From Blastobasis lacticolella (taxonomy: Eukaryota; Arthropoda; Insecta; Lepidoptera; Blastobasidae): DNA of 64,000 nucleotides. Shown here piece by piece: positions 10,691 to 21,483 of the stretch. The translations under genes and the position numbers were made by a program. The DNA is taken from positions 5,580,001 through 5,644,000 of the forward strand of contig LR990067.1 of assembly GCA_905147135.1 (NCBI GenBank). Reading direction: 5' to 3'. The notes below the pieces were generated by a model, which saw only the letters and a list, made by a program, of their open reading frames with translations, was not told where the DNA came from and searched no databases. Within the stretch, counting starts at the first letter, position 1. Each line of letters opens with the position of its first letter.

Positions 10691-10727
10691 TTGGCTATAA
10701 TGTCTGAATGAAATTCACATTTCAATA

Positions 10728-11280
10728 CCTACTCTTCTGACTACCTAACTATTCTGTTGTCCAGTAACAAAAATGTTCAAGAAGGCGGCAATTTTTATTC
10801 AATTTTGGCACCAGATTCATGTCAAGACTCCCTAGGGACTCGTAGATATCGATTTTGAAGACAATCGGTTTAAAAAAACCCGCAGGACCTTTTTCCTCTG
10901 CCCCTGCCCCCTTTGCTACACTCCAACCTGGGATCAATTTCCGTGGATCTGCGTCCAAAAACCACATCAAAAACGATTAGGATTAGGATTCTGTACCAAA
11001 ACACAAACTTCTAATAATAGAAAGCAACGCGAACTTCGAGGTATTTGAGGAACAAGTATTTTTACCTACTCGTAAGACTCAGTACGCATTTTACCTAGGA
11101 CGTACTCTATGTGGATCTCGCTGCAAAACTAAGCACCCACCCACCCACTAAACTCCTCCTTGAGGACGCCCTATTAGCCTGGAGGGGCTTTCATTGCTTC
11201 ATCAGATGCGAGACTCCAAGGGGATGGGTGTATCTGTATAATAAATCTACTATTGACTGTATAAAAATCTATAAAAATAC
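10728..11280. other. Unassigned intergenic stretch
   Basis: No gene, RNA or clear repeat was recognised between the palindrome and the LINE insertion. The ORF of 63 codons at 11111-11302 starts with a non-ATG codon (GTG) and runs into the 78-bp duplication, so it is not credible. Confidence 0.4.
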
Positions 11281-11358
11281 GATTTTAGAAATTCGTCTGT
11301 AATAGGCAAGCTGGAAGCGACGAATGAAAGAAACTGATCCGTCTTGATGTACCTATTA
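11281..11358. repeat. 78-bp target-site duplication, left copy
   Basis: The segment beginning gattttagaaattcgtct and ending gatgtacctatta occurs again at 13664-13741 with one visible mismatch (g/t at about 11299). The two copies exactly flank the LINE at 11359-13663. They are therefore read as an unusually long target-site duplication. Confidence 0.8.
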
Positions 11359-13663
11359 AATTTCGTGGACAAATAAATAAATAAATTTGTCCACGAAATT
11401 TAATCATAATCATAATCATAATCATAATCATTTATTCAGTCATCACAGGTACATAAAGGTGGTAAATAGTAATAGTAGCGGCTCCATGATGCGCCTTAAA
11501 GCATACTAAATATTACAAGTTTCACATGAACTTGATTGTTTATAATACAATTAAAAAGTAAATTAAATAAATGTCAAATCACTAAACATTATTATGTCAA
11601 ATAATTAAAATTGAATGTCTTAAGTTAAAACAATTAAATTATAATGACAAACAATAATAATTCAAATGTACTAATTATTTCATAAAATGTCAATAAAATA
11701 TAAAATGTCAAGTAATAATAATTCAAATTTAATAGTTATTCCATAAAGTGTCACTAAAAAAATGTCAATCTGAATTATTAAAATAATGTCATCGCCCTTA
11801 AAAAAATAAAAATAAAATGTATTCCTACCTAATAGAATGCTAAAATATCCAAATGTCAAAGTTTTCTTAAATTGATGTCACTAAGGTAATCATTAATATT
11901 ATAATAGCATTTATCAATTAGCAAATTAGTTAAAAATACTTTGAAATTTTTAACATCTAGAGATTTTGCACATTCTGGTAGTTTGTTATATAGTTTGGGA
12001 CCCATTTCAGTAATATTTTTACTCATCATTGCTGTTTTGCAGCAATGTGTCTCTATTGTAATGTTTCTGGGTCTAAGCTTAATGGAGTCAACTACAGGTT
12101 TCTTTTTAAATATGTTTGGGTTGCAATGCACGAATACGCAACACTCCAAAATGTACAGGCACGGAAATGTTAATAATTTCATTGATTTAAAATGGGGCTG
12201 GCAGGAGTCCACAGGTTTGATGCCACACATTGCCCTAATACACCTTTTTTGAGCCCTAAACACAGTTTCCCTCTCTGAAGAGTTGCCCCAAACAATTATG
12301 CCATATCGCAAAGTTGCAATCACAAATCCATGATATGACGTTAGGACTGTTTGCCGGTCTGCTACTTTGGATAATTTATATAAGGCAAATGAGAACTTAA
12401 ATAATTTTTTACAAACGTCCTGTGAATGTGTTACCCATGTCATATTGTTGTCTACATAGAGCCCTAGAAATTTAACTGTTTGTGTTTCGGCTATTGTTTG
12501 ATTTTTATGTATAATTTTTAGCGTGTCGGTCTTTTTTCTTTGTGTAAATTGCATTATATTAGTTTTTTCAATATTAATTTTTAGATTGTTCATGTCAAGC
12601 CAGTTTATTACATTATTTAAAGTATTATTTATTTCTAATTGATAATCAATGTCATTATTGTGGTCAAAAAATATTGTATTGTCATCGGCAAAAAGTGTTA
12701 TTTGATATTTACTTGATTTTACAATGTCATTAATAAATATTAAAAATAATAAAGGTCCAAGAACACTACCTTGAGGAACTCCATATTTAATGGTCTGGCT
12801 GTCAGAAATATAAGCTTCTTCCTCTTTGAAATCTATTGATACTTGTGTCAGTTTAGTATACTGTTTTCGACCTTCTAGATAGGATGCTATTAAATTTAAA
12901 GAGTTGCCACGGAATCCATAACGCTCCAATTTCCATAGTAGCAGCTTGTGATCAACGCGATCAAATGCCTTTGACATGTCCATGAATATGGCACATGATG
13001 GAGACCTCTTATCCATGTGTGTAACAGCATGTTTCACTAAATCATAAATTGCCATACTTGTCGTTTTATCTTTCCTAAAGCCGTTTTGCTCCGTAATTAA
13101 AAAATTGTGTTTCTCTAAGAAATTATAAAAAATTTCGTGAATAATCTTTTCAAAAATTTTTGAGATTACTGGCAAAAGAGCTACTGGACGATAATTTGAC
13201 ATGTCACTTTCGTCACCTTTTTTGAAAAGCGGCACAACAATAGCCGTTTTCAGTTTATTCGGAAAGGTACCTGTAGATAAACATAGGTTTACTAAGTGAC
13301 TTAAGGGATTGGCAATTAGATCTGCAACATATTTAACTGCCTTTGTGCTAATATCATCACAACCTACACTATTCGTATTCTTTAACGCCATGATGGTTTT
13401 GTATACGGCCGTAGCTGTAGTTGGAGCCATAAATATTGAATATAAATTGTTTTGTATATTAATGTCATAGTTTTTATTGTCATTGTGTATTACATCATTA
13501 TATTGGTTTATAAAAAAATCATTGAATGAGTTAACAATTTGTGATGGCGACGTAATATGTTTGTCATTTACAACAACGCCGGTAATTGGCTCTTTTGGAT
13601 AGCTGCTCTTTGTACTATTACAAATTAATATTTAGAAATTAGATTAGAAAATAGAGAAATTTA
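11359..13663 (-). mobile_element. 5'-truncated non-LTR retrotransposon (CR1/Jockey-like group)
   Basis: The element runs on the minus strand between two 78-bp direct repeats. Its 3' end (left) has an AT-rich UTR with many atgtcaa words, an (attatg)n run at about 11403-11432, and then an inverted repeat whose arms read aatttcgtggacaaat and atttgtccacgaaatt. The 5' end is truncated inside the linker before the reverse transcriptase. The endonuclease and ORF1 are missing, so it cannot be autonomous. Confidence 0.85.
11856..13621 (-). CDS. Reverse transcriptase ORF of the truncated LINE
   Basis: The frame is open from about 13621 (where the element is cut) to a stop at 11856. The internal ATG at 13428-13430 is probably not the native start, because the linker before the polymerase domain (SQIVNSFNDFFINQY) reads through upstream. 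Motifs in order: NYRPVALLPVISKIFEK, QNGFRKDKTT, the catalytic AFDRVDH segment, the GVPQGSVLGPLLFLIFINDI block, and FADDNT, the YXDD-type catalytic box. Thumb and C-terminal regions follow, ending KLPECAKSLDVKNFK. No stop or frameshift was seen over about 588 codons, so the insertion is young. It needs another element's machinery because the endonuclease is absent. Confidence 0.85.
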
Positions 13664-13741
13664 GATTTTAGAAATTCGTCTTTAATAGGCAAGCTGGAAG
13701 CGACGAATGAAAGAAACTGATCCGTCTTGATGTACCTATTA
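13664..13741. repeat. 78-bp target-site duplication, right copy
   Basis: Right-hand copy of the segment at 11281-11358; it starts gattttagaaattcgtctt and ends gatgtacctatta. The flanking DNA then diverges (tgacgagctg here against the LINE end on the left), which supports duplication at insertion. Confidence 0.8.
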
Positions 13742-14320
13742 TGACGAGCTGAATCGTTAGCGCGATGTAAAATACTGGAAGCGCCATCTTTCGACTACGT
13801 TAGGTTGCTGCGCACCTAAATGTAAGCTATAGGTACTCAGAAAATGCACGGAGCACGAAAAAAGGTTAATTGACAATTAATATACATAGACATCACAATA
13901 CTCGTAATAGTTACAATTCTAAATCTAAATTCTACTTATGTTTATCTGAAACCTGCTTAAATAAAACTTCTTAATACTGTAAGGTATGAGTTAATGCCAT
14001 GGGTTTTTTATAACTGCTAACTATCAGTTGTAATAGTCGTTTTACTGTCTCGAATTATTGTTATGAAAATCAGTTTAATCTGCGCTATACAGAAGCCAGC
14101 ATATCGACCGACCCAACACCGGTATAAAAGCAACTAACATTGCTATGCGCGTCTATATATTCTCCACCTAACTCGCTTGTTCTCCTGGATAGACGAAGTT
14201 GAAGTAGAGTCCATTATAAAGCAACTGTGACCTGATTTCGCCACTGGATATGATGGAATAACAACTGGCATAATAAGGGAATCTCGTCATACCTTGATTC
14301 CACTTTGTGAAATTAGGGAT
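13742..14320. other. Unassigned intergenic stretch
   Basis: No gene or clear repeat was recognised. The sequence is AT-rich, with short motifs only. Confidence 0.35.
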
Positions 14321-14805
14321 AATAATGAGCAGTTTTCTAATAGGTATCTAAAGCATTCCTAACCACTCGCTGGATGGCGCCCCGACAATTTTGGTAATGG
14401 AAGATCGCTTGAAATAGGCACTTATCAAAGAGGATATAAACACTGGGTACATTGTACTGGATAATATTGTATTTAAGTTTTATAATTTATAAAATTAATA
14501 GTTTTCAAAAAGTTTAGAGATTTTAATAAATGATTGCAAACTTTGACTGTTTGACTGACAAACAAAATTGACTGAGTCAGTTCGTTTCATGCACGCTAGG
14601 ATAAAGAATTAACGTAATTCAAATATGTAAGGTTTGAATTAAAATGAAACATAGTGCCTACTCAATTATATAATAAATTAATTTTTCATTTCTTTCAACC
14701 TTTTAAAGTCATGTTTGTCATGTTATCAATAACTTTTAATTTTTATGTTTAGTGCCTATAAGTTGGCTGCATGACATCACTGCCATAATCATACAGATTT
14801 AAAAA
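14320..14805 (+). repeat. Dispersed repeat, inverted partner at 50725-51160
   Basis: The left end holds a ggcgccccgacaattttggt module (shared with 50770-50880). Later parts (gatataaacactgggtac, ataagttggctgcatgacat) match the reverse complement of 51030-51150 and about 50910. It is a non-coding interspersed element of about 450 bp. The copy at 50725 has its end module duplicated. Confidence 0.55.
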
Positions 14806-14854
14806 TAAAGTAGTAAAATGGGAGCGTAATTTATTAAAGCTTTTTGAAACTACT

Positions 14855-15190
14855 CATTTTGACAGCTCACAGGTAGGGATAGGGGTATAAAATCGTTAAT
14901 GGATTATCAATCTCATAGAACTTGAAATCGATAGTTGCAAAACAAAACATATTTTTTTCTTTTGAATTAATAATTGATTAAAACGATTATAAAAACTCTT
15001 CCATAACGACGGTTTCTACACGTGCGTAACGCGCGTATTTTTATTCGGTGAGTCAGCCTAATCAGTAGAATACGCACGATTTGAAATCGTTGTTGACAAA
15101 CCTAGGGCGAATGTAAATCTTAGGGTGAAATCCAAACAAGGAATAAGAATTTAGCTACAAAAAATGATATAATTACCTAAAGGTTAATTT
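14855..15190 (+). mobile_element. Degenerate, truncated copy of the ccttgtctaaaat MITE
   Basis: From ttttgacagctcacag to the gttaattttaattga region it follows the intact MITEs at 24517 and 25726: aaaatcgttaatg, gaacttgaaatcgatagttg, ggtgaaatccaaacaagg. The outer 25 bases of the left TIR and the whole right end are missing. Confidence 0.6.
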
Positions 15191-15204
15191 TAATTGATAG
15201 ATTT

Positions 15205-15262
15205 ATATATGGGAGGCCTGTGCCCAGCAGGGGGCGTCCTTCGGCTGATATGATGATGATGA
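15205..15262 (+). mobile_element. LINE 3' tail fragment
   Basis: A ggaggcctgtgcccagcag module followed by ggctgatatgatgatgatg. The same 3' end is found at 41690-41890, 43853-44060 (reversed), 49880-50070 and 50515-50580, where more of the coding end survives. Confidence 0.6.
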
Positions 15263-16020
15263 TATTGATTTGTTATTTTCTGTTTGAATTAAGGCCCTGC
15301 TAAGTTCTAGGCTGGTAAAAGGGATGCCTGTTTTGTATTCGCGCTGACCTATCCTGTACCTGCGGTCTGGCCTGTTTCGCGCAGGTACACACTATATCCA
15401 TAGGTAGGTACTTTTAATCTTCCACGCGAAAACTATATTTTAATCCCACCCTATATAGATATATCTAGAAGTGCACACGCCCAAAGAGCCACCGGCAAGT
15501 AAGCGTGCGCATCACCCGTGATTAGGTCTGACGCGGTTCGTATGACCGAGAGGTCGTTAGGACCCCGGGTCCAGAGGAGGGTAGTAGGTATTAACAAGTA
15601 AAGCGTATTTACTTATCTATCGCACGTTTTGTAATAGGGTTCTGTAAAAATAAATAGTACTCGAGACAAATCTATACGATGGATGACTGAGTAAATAACG
15701 AAGTTCCTGTTTAAAAGTTTTTAATTTGTCTAAATTCACAAACCAACTTACATACTACCTAGGTATCTTCACAGTACGTACATATTACATGTTTTAAGAG
15801 CCCCTTCTTAATAAGAAAGTTGGTAGTTCGAGGTAAATAACTCGATAAATACAAACATGTGTATCACAATTCTAAGGCGAAGTTAGGGACAGCCGGAAGT
15901 ACCTACGGAAGTTAAACCTAATGACCACAAAAGACACAATAAAAACATTTCCAAAAGAGACGAAACTTTGTCACTAGTACACACGATCTTAACTAATAAT
16001 GAATACTACATATATATTTC
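15263..16020. other. Gene-free stretch with repeat debris
   Basis: Contains a tgcggtctggcctgtttcgc module near 15360 that also occurs in the RTE-tail repeats (for example 51700). The rest is unassigned and no credible ORF is present. Confidence 0.35.
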
Positions 16021-16024
16021 TTTT

Positions 16025-16355
16025 ATCTTGGCGATAATGTCCCGGTTGTGCTCTCGAGCACGAGGGCCCGGGGTCCGCCTTGACCATAATTCATGATTCG
16101 GCAGATCAGGTAAGCGACTAGGTAATCACAGTGAAGCGATTACCAGGGGAACCTGACCAGATAGGATCATAATTACAAATTCAGTCGTCTCAATATGCAG
16201 ATTTTATCACGATGTTTTATCTCACCATAAGAGCGTCGGTTAGTATTCAACTAATGTTTATAACTCAGAAACGAGTCATTGATACATGGCCGCAGTGGGA
16301 TTCAAACCCGGTACCTTTCGCTTACAAGTAGGATACCCTAACCACTTGGCCATGG
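16025..16355 (-). mobile_element. tRNA-headed SINE (ggccgagtggt type)
   Basis: Reversed copy. The tail gcgataatgtcccggttgtg is on the left and the tRNA-like head on the right (ggccaagtggttagggta, with box B ggtttgaatccc). Recognised copies of the family, whole or partial, lie at 29140, 30762, 32025, 34965, 39783, 40925, 47088, 54930, 58109, 58210 and 62248. The head resembles a class II tRNA, but there is no complete, foldable tRNA. Confidence 0.7.
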
Positions 16356-16499
16356 ACGTTCACTATTTGATACTACTTATAATAACTTAGTTTGTATAAA
16401 GTTTTATTTATTAGGTATCTTTAACAGACTATAAATAAAAATCATAACAAACTATGATTCCCGAATTACAAAGTCTATATAACATTATTGCATTATCAA

Positions 16500-16582
16500 T
16501 TTATTAAGGTCAAAATCCTGGATCATTGTCAAGGCGGCCCCGGGGCTCTCGTGCTCGAGAGCACGACCGGGACATTAACGCC
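16500..16582 (+). mobile_element. Tail fragment of the tRNA-headed SINE
   Basis: Contains caaaatcctggatcattgtc, ctctcgtgctcgagagcacg and gaccgggacattaacgcc, the 3' part of the same SINE family in plus orientation. It ends in an AT-rich run. Confidence 0.55.
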
Positions 16583-16702
16583 TAGATAATTATGATTTTA
16601 TTTTTTCAATTTATTAAGGTACACATAAAATATTTACGCTAAAACATACACTAATAACTACATATAAAATACCCAATATAAACACTATAAACATATAAAA
16701 TA

Positions 16703-16815
16703 TATCATCATCATAGCCCATAACACACCACTACAGTATTTCGGGCCTTTACCACGAAAGGGGAGGTTATTGCCATAATCTCCACACTTGACAGACGGGT
16801 TGGAGATCTACGATG
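16703..16815 (-). repeat. GATGAT-tailed element, truncated copy
   Basis: Only the 3' third is present: an atcatcatc tail on the left, then acgaaaggggaggttattgc and gttggagatc. Confidence 0.6.
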
Positions 16816-17179
16816 TCGGATCTTCAATTATGTTATTTTCTTTCTCTGTCGGTCATCCTTGCCAGTTGTCACACACTTGATTTTAATTGCTCTTCTTTTA
16901 CATTTAAACTTCTAAATTAATGTAAATACTTGATACCTGTGATTAATATTTAGTAAAAGCTTGATATTTGAGTGATTTAATTGATAATTTGGGCACTTTG
17001 AAAAGATGACGCCTTTTTTCTTTAGTCGGTGTGACGGTCACGTCGGCTGACACATTTGGAGTCCAAACATAGATACACGACTCAATGCTTGCTTATCCTC
17101 GCCGTGACGGTCACGACGTGGGCTTACTTGTTTGGAGAGCAAGAGCAGTCTATTGGATCCTTCTTTAGTCTTCAAATCT

Positions 17180-17455
17180 TCAAACCCTTCCGCCTCTGTG
17201 TATATGTAAAATTCTTGTTTCCATACGCTGGAAGGAACTGTAGCGCTGGCGCCACGAAAGACCCGACTTGCGATGTCCTTTATTGTAAACTTCCGGAAAT
17301 TCTCGGGTGCACTTTTTCTTCCAGAAGCTGTCGCGCAGCCCGTCTACGATGTTCTTCCAACGGACAGATATTTTACAATAGTTCATTATTTCTTCGTATT
17401 TTAGATGTTTAAGTATTTCGCGGAACATTTCGTCGGGTACTTGGTTAACAGACAT
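17180..17455 (-). pseudogene. F-box N-terminal fragment, diverged paralogue
   Basis: The 91-codon minus-strand ORF starts with an F-box (QVPDEMFREILKHL, NYCKISVRWKNIVDGL, FWKKKCTREFPEVY) and continues with SGLSWRQRYSS, matching SGLSWCQLYRS of the complete genes. Homology stops near residue 80 and the frame ends shortly after. No C-terminal domain is seen nearby, so it is either a truncated gene or a first exon. I favour a truncated pseudogene because its relatives are intronless. The ATG at 17453-17455 matches the family start, three residues before the F-box. Confidence 0.65.
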
Positions 17456-18012
17456 TGTTGTGTGCGAACGTGCGAGCTTGCGCGTCTAAACTAATAACAT
17501 GTGGTAACATGGTGAAAGCCAACGGAGCGGGGGGGGTGATGGGGCGATAGGGTGCGGGGGCGTCGGGGCGCGGGAGGTATACAAATCAGGCAAGGGACAA
17601 GGGCCCCGTAGGGCCGGGGTTCTCAAAGTGAACAGCGCGACCCCTTAGGGGTTCCCCATTCGACGGTTAGGGGGTTCGCGACAAGATTTGCGTAACGCTG
17701 GCTGTTTGACTGGTAGACGTGTTATGCATGTTGGCACAAATCGGTGAATTTCCTTTTACCCTTGGCTACAACATACTTATGTGAGAATGGGTTTTTACAC
17801 CTGCACAGCTAGCTCAAGTGTGACCGCGACGTAGCTAGCGCCGTGAGAGCTAAGATGTAAGAGATAGCAATATCTATGTCGCGGCTTTTCTCGCTTATCG
17901 CACGCGAAAGTACACTTGTGGTCATCTATACGTAGGTACTCTATAACAATGGCGCTTCCTGCAGTATGTCCCTATGTACCTTTGTTTGTGTACCTTTTAA
18001 ACTACGCATCGG
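17456..18012. other. Gene-free stretch, locally GC-rich
   Basis: 17520-17620 is unusually G-rich for this window (runs such as ggggggggtgatgggg). No conserved gene is visible. Confidence 0.35.
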
Positions 18013-19149
18013 ATTTTAATTAGAGATGTAACGGATATCCGGCCACTATCCGGTATCCGGCCTATCCGGCCATAATTTACTATCCGGCCGGATACCGGAT
18101 AATGCGTTAATATCCGGCCGGATACCGGATAGTAAAAAATGTATGAAAAGCCCATAAAAGTGATTTTGCTCATCGGAAATATATGCCCTTCTGTAGCAGT
18201 CGAGTAAAAAGTCGTATCAAAACGTTTAGAAACCATAAATATTAATCAAAGAATTATTGGTTATGTCGGTATCGTTCATTTGGTAGGTTAGCAAAAATTA
18301 TTAATAGTTTTCTGGTCTCTTCTTTTTGCACTATGCCTTTTCCATTAGCTGGAGTCAGCTCTCCTTGTCTGCTTCCTCCATTTCTTTCTATTTTGAGCAG
18401 TAGCAGCGTCAATAATATTGTCCTTCAGGTCCCGTTGGTCCGCCGTCAGCCAGGTGGCGTGTGAATGTCTTCCGCGTCAGCGAGTCGTCGTCGCCAAATT
18501 TAGGGCTACTTGCACTAAGGTTTTGGGGCGGCGGAGCACATGCTCACACCATCTCATTGAGCGTTCTTAAATTTTCTAGGGCATAGGTGTGACTTTGTAA
18601 CTTCCACGAGTGGACATTACGTACTTTGCCCAACAGGGTGACACCCGCTGATCAGTTTTGACAAGTGCTGTTTAGTATTATAATGTACTTAGTGTAATAA
18701 TTTAAAGTTAATCAAGATATATATTGATATTTTAGATATGAAAAAATATTATCCGGGATTAAAATATGAATTTCTTTATATTTAGAGGTAGTATACGATG
18801 TCGTTTATCCCCTACGATGCTGTGGGCTAATGTGTAAGCTTGTATTTTGAAACTATCAATCCATATAAGGGCGGAATAATTGTTCAGTTCAACGTTCTTA
18901 TTATCACATTAAACAAAAACTTTAAATTACGTAAACACATGCAATCGTATAAAGTCCCACGCCGCGATTACAGCTTGTACAAACTTGTTCAGAGACTATA
19001 ACCTGTGAATATCCGGCCGCCGGATATCCGGCTATCAGGCTAGGAGGCTGGCCGGATATCCGGTATCCGGCTAGGAGGCTGGCCGAATATCCGGTATCCG
19101 GTATCCGGTATCCGGCCAAACAACTATCCGTTTCATCTCTAATTTTAAT
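18013..19149. mobile_element. Non-autonomous hAT-like transposon with TSD
   Basis: Two copies of ATTTTAAT (18013-18020 and 19142-19149) flank an element of 1121 bp. Its ends read TAGAGATGTAACGGATA on the left and, reversed, TAGAGATGAAACGGATA on the right. An 8-bp duplication with TARNG-type ends fits the hAT superfamily. Both subterminal regions are dense arrays of tatccgg and ccggata words (18030-18135 and 19008-19125). The interior (18150-18990) has no long ORF and no transposase motif, so it depends on a transposase elsewhere. Confidence 0.8.
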
Positions 19150-19670
19150 GCGACCTTAATAAAAGAAAGAAAACATTTATTGCACGTAAGACACCTTGAC
19201 AAGATACAACAAAAAAAGCAACTAATTATTAACAAACAGTACATAAAATTAAAAAAAATATATTGGTAAGAAGAATAATAAGAATAAAATATGTACCTAC
19301 CTACAGTTTATCTATTCCTAGTGGCATTGTTTAAACTCCGTGTCGCGGCTTCCAGTGCAACTGGACCCCCTCAGCATAATGTTGTGGCCGCTTGACGGGT
19401 ACCACTACGCTGGTTTTCAGTGGGGCCACCAACCACCCGGAAACACTGCACAGTCAGCAATATACCTGCTTTTTCGTACACTTAGTTATAGTGATTTAAT
19501 AGGAAGGTTCATAAGACAGGAAAAAAGGGGTAGGTAGGTCTACGTGAATGAAGTCACGCCGGGTCCACTAATAAATGTCAGAATTTGTCTAAAAATTGTC
19601 CAAAATTACTTCTAAAATTGACGTAATTTGAGACATGAAATAAGCCGTGATTTGGGCTTTTTAATATTTA
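19150..19670. other. Unassigned stretch
   Basis: No gene recognised. The ORF of 65 codons at 19340 starts with a non-ATG codon and has no recognisable motif. Confidence 0.3.
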
Positions 19671-19674
19671 AAAA

Positions 19675-19850
19675 ATATCGGGTTTGTTACCACGGTTAGT
19701 ATTGTCTTTACCTCAGCATCAGTCAACTCGTGACCATGACGCATGAAACTGCGCCGAAATATCGAGGTAAAAACAATACTAAACGTGGTAACAAACCCGA
19801 TAATATGTGTAGTGAAAGTGTACTGAATAACCACGAAAGTCTTAAAACCA
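19675..19850 (+). mobile_element. Hairpin MITE (gggtttgttaccacg type)
   Basis: The left part gggtttgttaccacggttag and tattgtctttacctc are mirrored by gaggtaaaaacaatac and cgtggtaacaaacccga, with a short loop containing gtgaccatgacgcatg. A second copy lies at 35698-35912, and fragments occur at about 6105 and 46255-46310. Confidence 0.65.
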
Positions 19851-19974
19851 AAAAATATATATTTTCTCCTATAATAAACAGCTTTATTTTACTTAATTTT
19901 GATTGAACTTGGACAGGGGTACGTGGAGCCATAATTTTATGAGACGCTGCAATAGGGTAGAAACTACTCGTACC

Positions 19975-20095
19975 TACAGACGCAGACGCATCCGAATGGA
20001 TCCAAAAGAGACTTTTATTTTGTACTGCGTAAGGATTAGTATCGACTGCAACTGACGGTTGGTCGGCTCCAGCCAAATCGGAGCGTCTGTTCACT
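19975..20095 (-). mobile_element. Short aaaataaagtcgc-type element
   Basis: Reversed relative of 6955-7125: gatccaaaagagacttttat and taaggattagtatcgactg. Confidence 0.45.
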
Positions 20096-20221
20096 CATTG
20101 AAATCTTTCAGTTCATTGAATTCTCTCAGTTCACTGAACTTAGGAGCTAGTGTTACTCAAATCTTCAACGTGAAAACCATATTTAAATCCCAAGCTTAGA
20201 ACCATATCCTTAGAACTACCT

Positions 20222-20475
20222 GAGTGACGACCTGAGTGGTTCAATGGTCAACATGTCGGTCTGCCTCGCAAGAGATCCCGGATTTGATTCCCGGCCGAAC
20301 AGAAATTGAAATAATGAATTTTAATTTCTTTTACGGGTCTGTATGTTCTATGTATAATTAGTATGTATTTAAAAAAAAAGTATTTAAGTAGTTTATCAGT
20401 TATCTAGCACCCATAGCACAAGCATTGCTTAGTTTGGGCCTAGATGGCGCTGTGTGAATTTGTCCACGAATATTT
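20222..20475 (+). mobile_element. tRNA-derived SINE (gtccacgaat-tailed)
   Basis: The head cctgagtggttcaatggtca and a degenerate box B (gatttgattcccggcc) resemble a tRNA. The body contains gaattttaatttctt, gttatctagcacccatagca and agatggcgctgtgtgaattt, and the tail is gtccacgaatatttatttta. Other copies: 29517 (plus), 31517 (minus), 38330, 44990 and 60048 (plus). Confidence 0.75.
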
Positions 20476-20634
20476 ATTTTATTTATTATTATATTTATGT
20501 TATTTAGTGGTAAGTATTAAATCAAGTTACTTATTATTCCTGAGACATTTAAAATGATAAGCAATCAGGCTTTCACAGATAACAAATGTATAGAACAATG
20601 TAGTTTTGACTAAACCTATGTCTATTAAATGATA

Positions 20635-20775
20635 AAAGGTTTTTACGGGGTCGGCAAAGCGTGGGTGATGCCCCTGGTATTGCAAACGTCCATAGGCTGC
20701 GGTGACTACTTACCATCAGGCAGAGGCGTAAGCTTGTTTGCCACCTTGATGGTACTTATAATAAAAAAATTGTTT
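20635..20775 (+). repeat. Interspersed repeat (cataggctgcggtgac type)
   Basis: A module with gtaaaaacc-like start, gatgcccctggtattgcaaa, cgtccataggctgcggtgac and ccaccttgatggt. Related copies at 32800-32935, 41545-41650, 48418-48650 and 49428-49540, some reversed. Probably a SINE or LINE 3' end. Confidence 0.5.
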
Positions 20776-21244
20776 CAGAAATGAAAATAACCATTAGTCT
20801 AATTGAAATTCAAACATAATCATCTTGGCGTTGGCCCACAAATTTATCTGACCCAGTAACCAAAACTGGTTGTATCTAAGTGTTTCATTTTTAAAGTTAT
20901 CAAATGATTTTTTCCCCGAATGAATGAAGCCCCACTTTCCCCATTTTTAATACACTAGAGTAGGGGAACACTTCTTATCTACACAGCTATGATAGGTGTA
21001 TAGTATGTATATATTTGTGTTTTTTTAACTACTTATATGTAAAGGTACATGCTCAAGTACCCGTGATATCGCTTCCACACCTTTCGGATTGACTGGAAGA
21101 GATCTCTTGCAGAGATAAGTTCGCCTTGGAAACTATCTTAAAGTCTTAACTATGTAACATTGTTTTATGTACAATAAATAATATATATTTTTGTTTCAAA
21201 AGAAGCTTTTATGCGCGTCCTATTTTAACTAAATACCATCTACG

Positions 21245-21345
21245 ATCTGTCAGAGCCCGGGGTCCGCCTTGACAATGATCCAGGTTTTGGCAGAAAAAAA
21301 GAAACAATCCCGATGCACGTTTTTTTTTTTTTTTTTTTTTATTAT
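21245..21345 (-). repeat. SINE tail fragment and poly-T run
   Basis: The ccggggtccgccttgacaat module of the tRNA-headed SINE is followed by a run of 22 T at about 21319-21341. Confidence 0.5.
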
Positions 21346-21483
21346 TAATAGGCTTGCATTTGACCTCATCTCACCTGATGGAAAGCGACGATGAGGTCGA
21401 AGATGTAGATGGTCGATGATGTTTTTCACGTGGTAGATTTGTACATAGTTTGTGTACCTGTGCGAAACAGCTCATACCGCAGG

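Larger units (their letters stand above)
7120..10727. repeat. Right arm of a giant inverted repeat
   Basis: This is the reverse complement of about 2939-6553. The inner boundary is near the string accgttttgaagtttatgtc (7126 onward), whose complement lies at about 6530-6553. The outer boundary is at gaaattcacatttcaata (10710-10727). It carries the second intact F-box gene at 8626-9927 and its shared flanks. Confidence 0.9.

Noticed and set aside
11401..11432. atcataatcat run considered as a CRISPR-like or satellite array
   Set aside because: It is a simple hexanucleotide tail at the LINE 3' end, without spacers.
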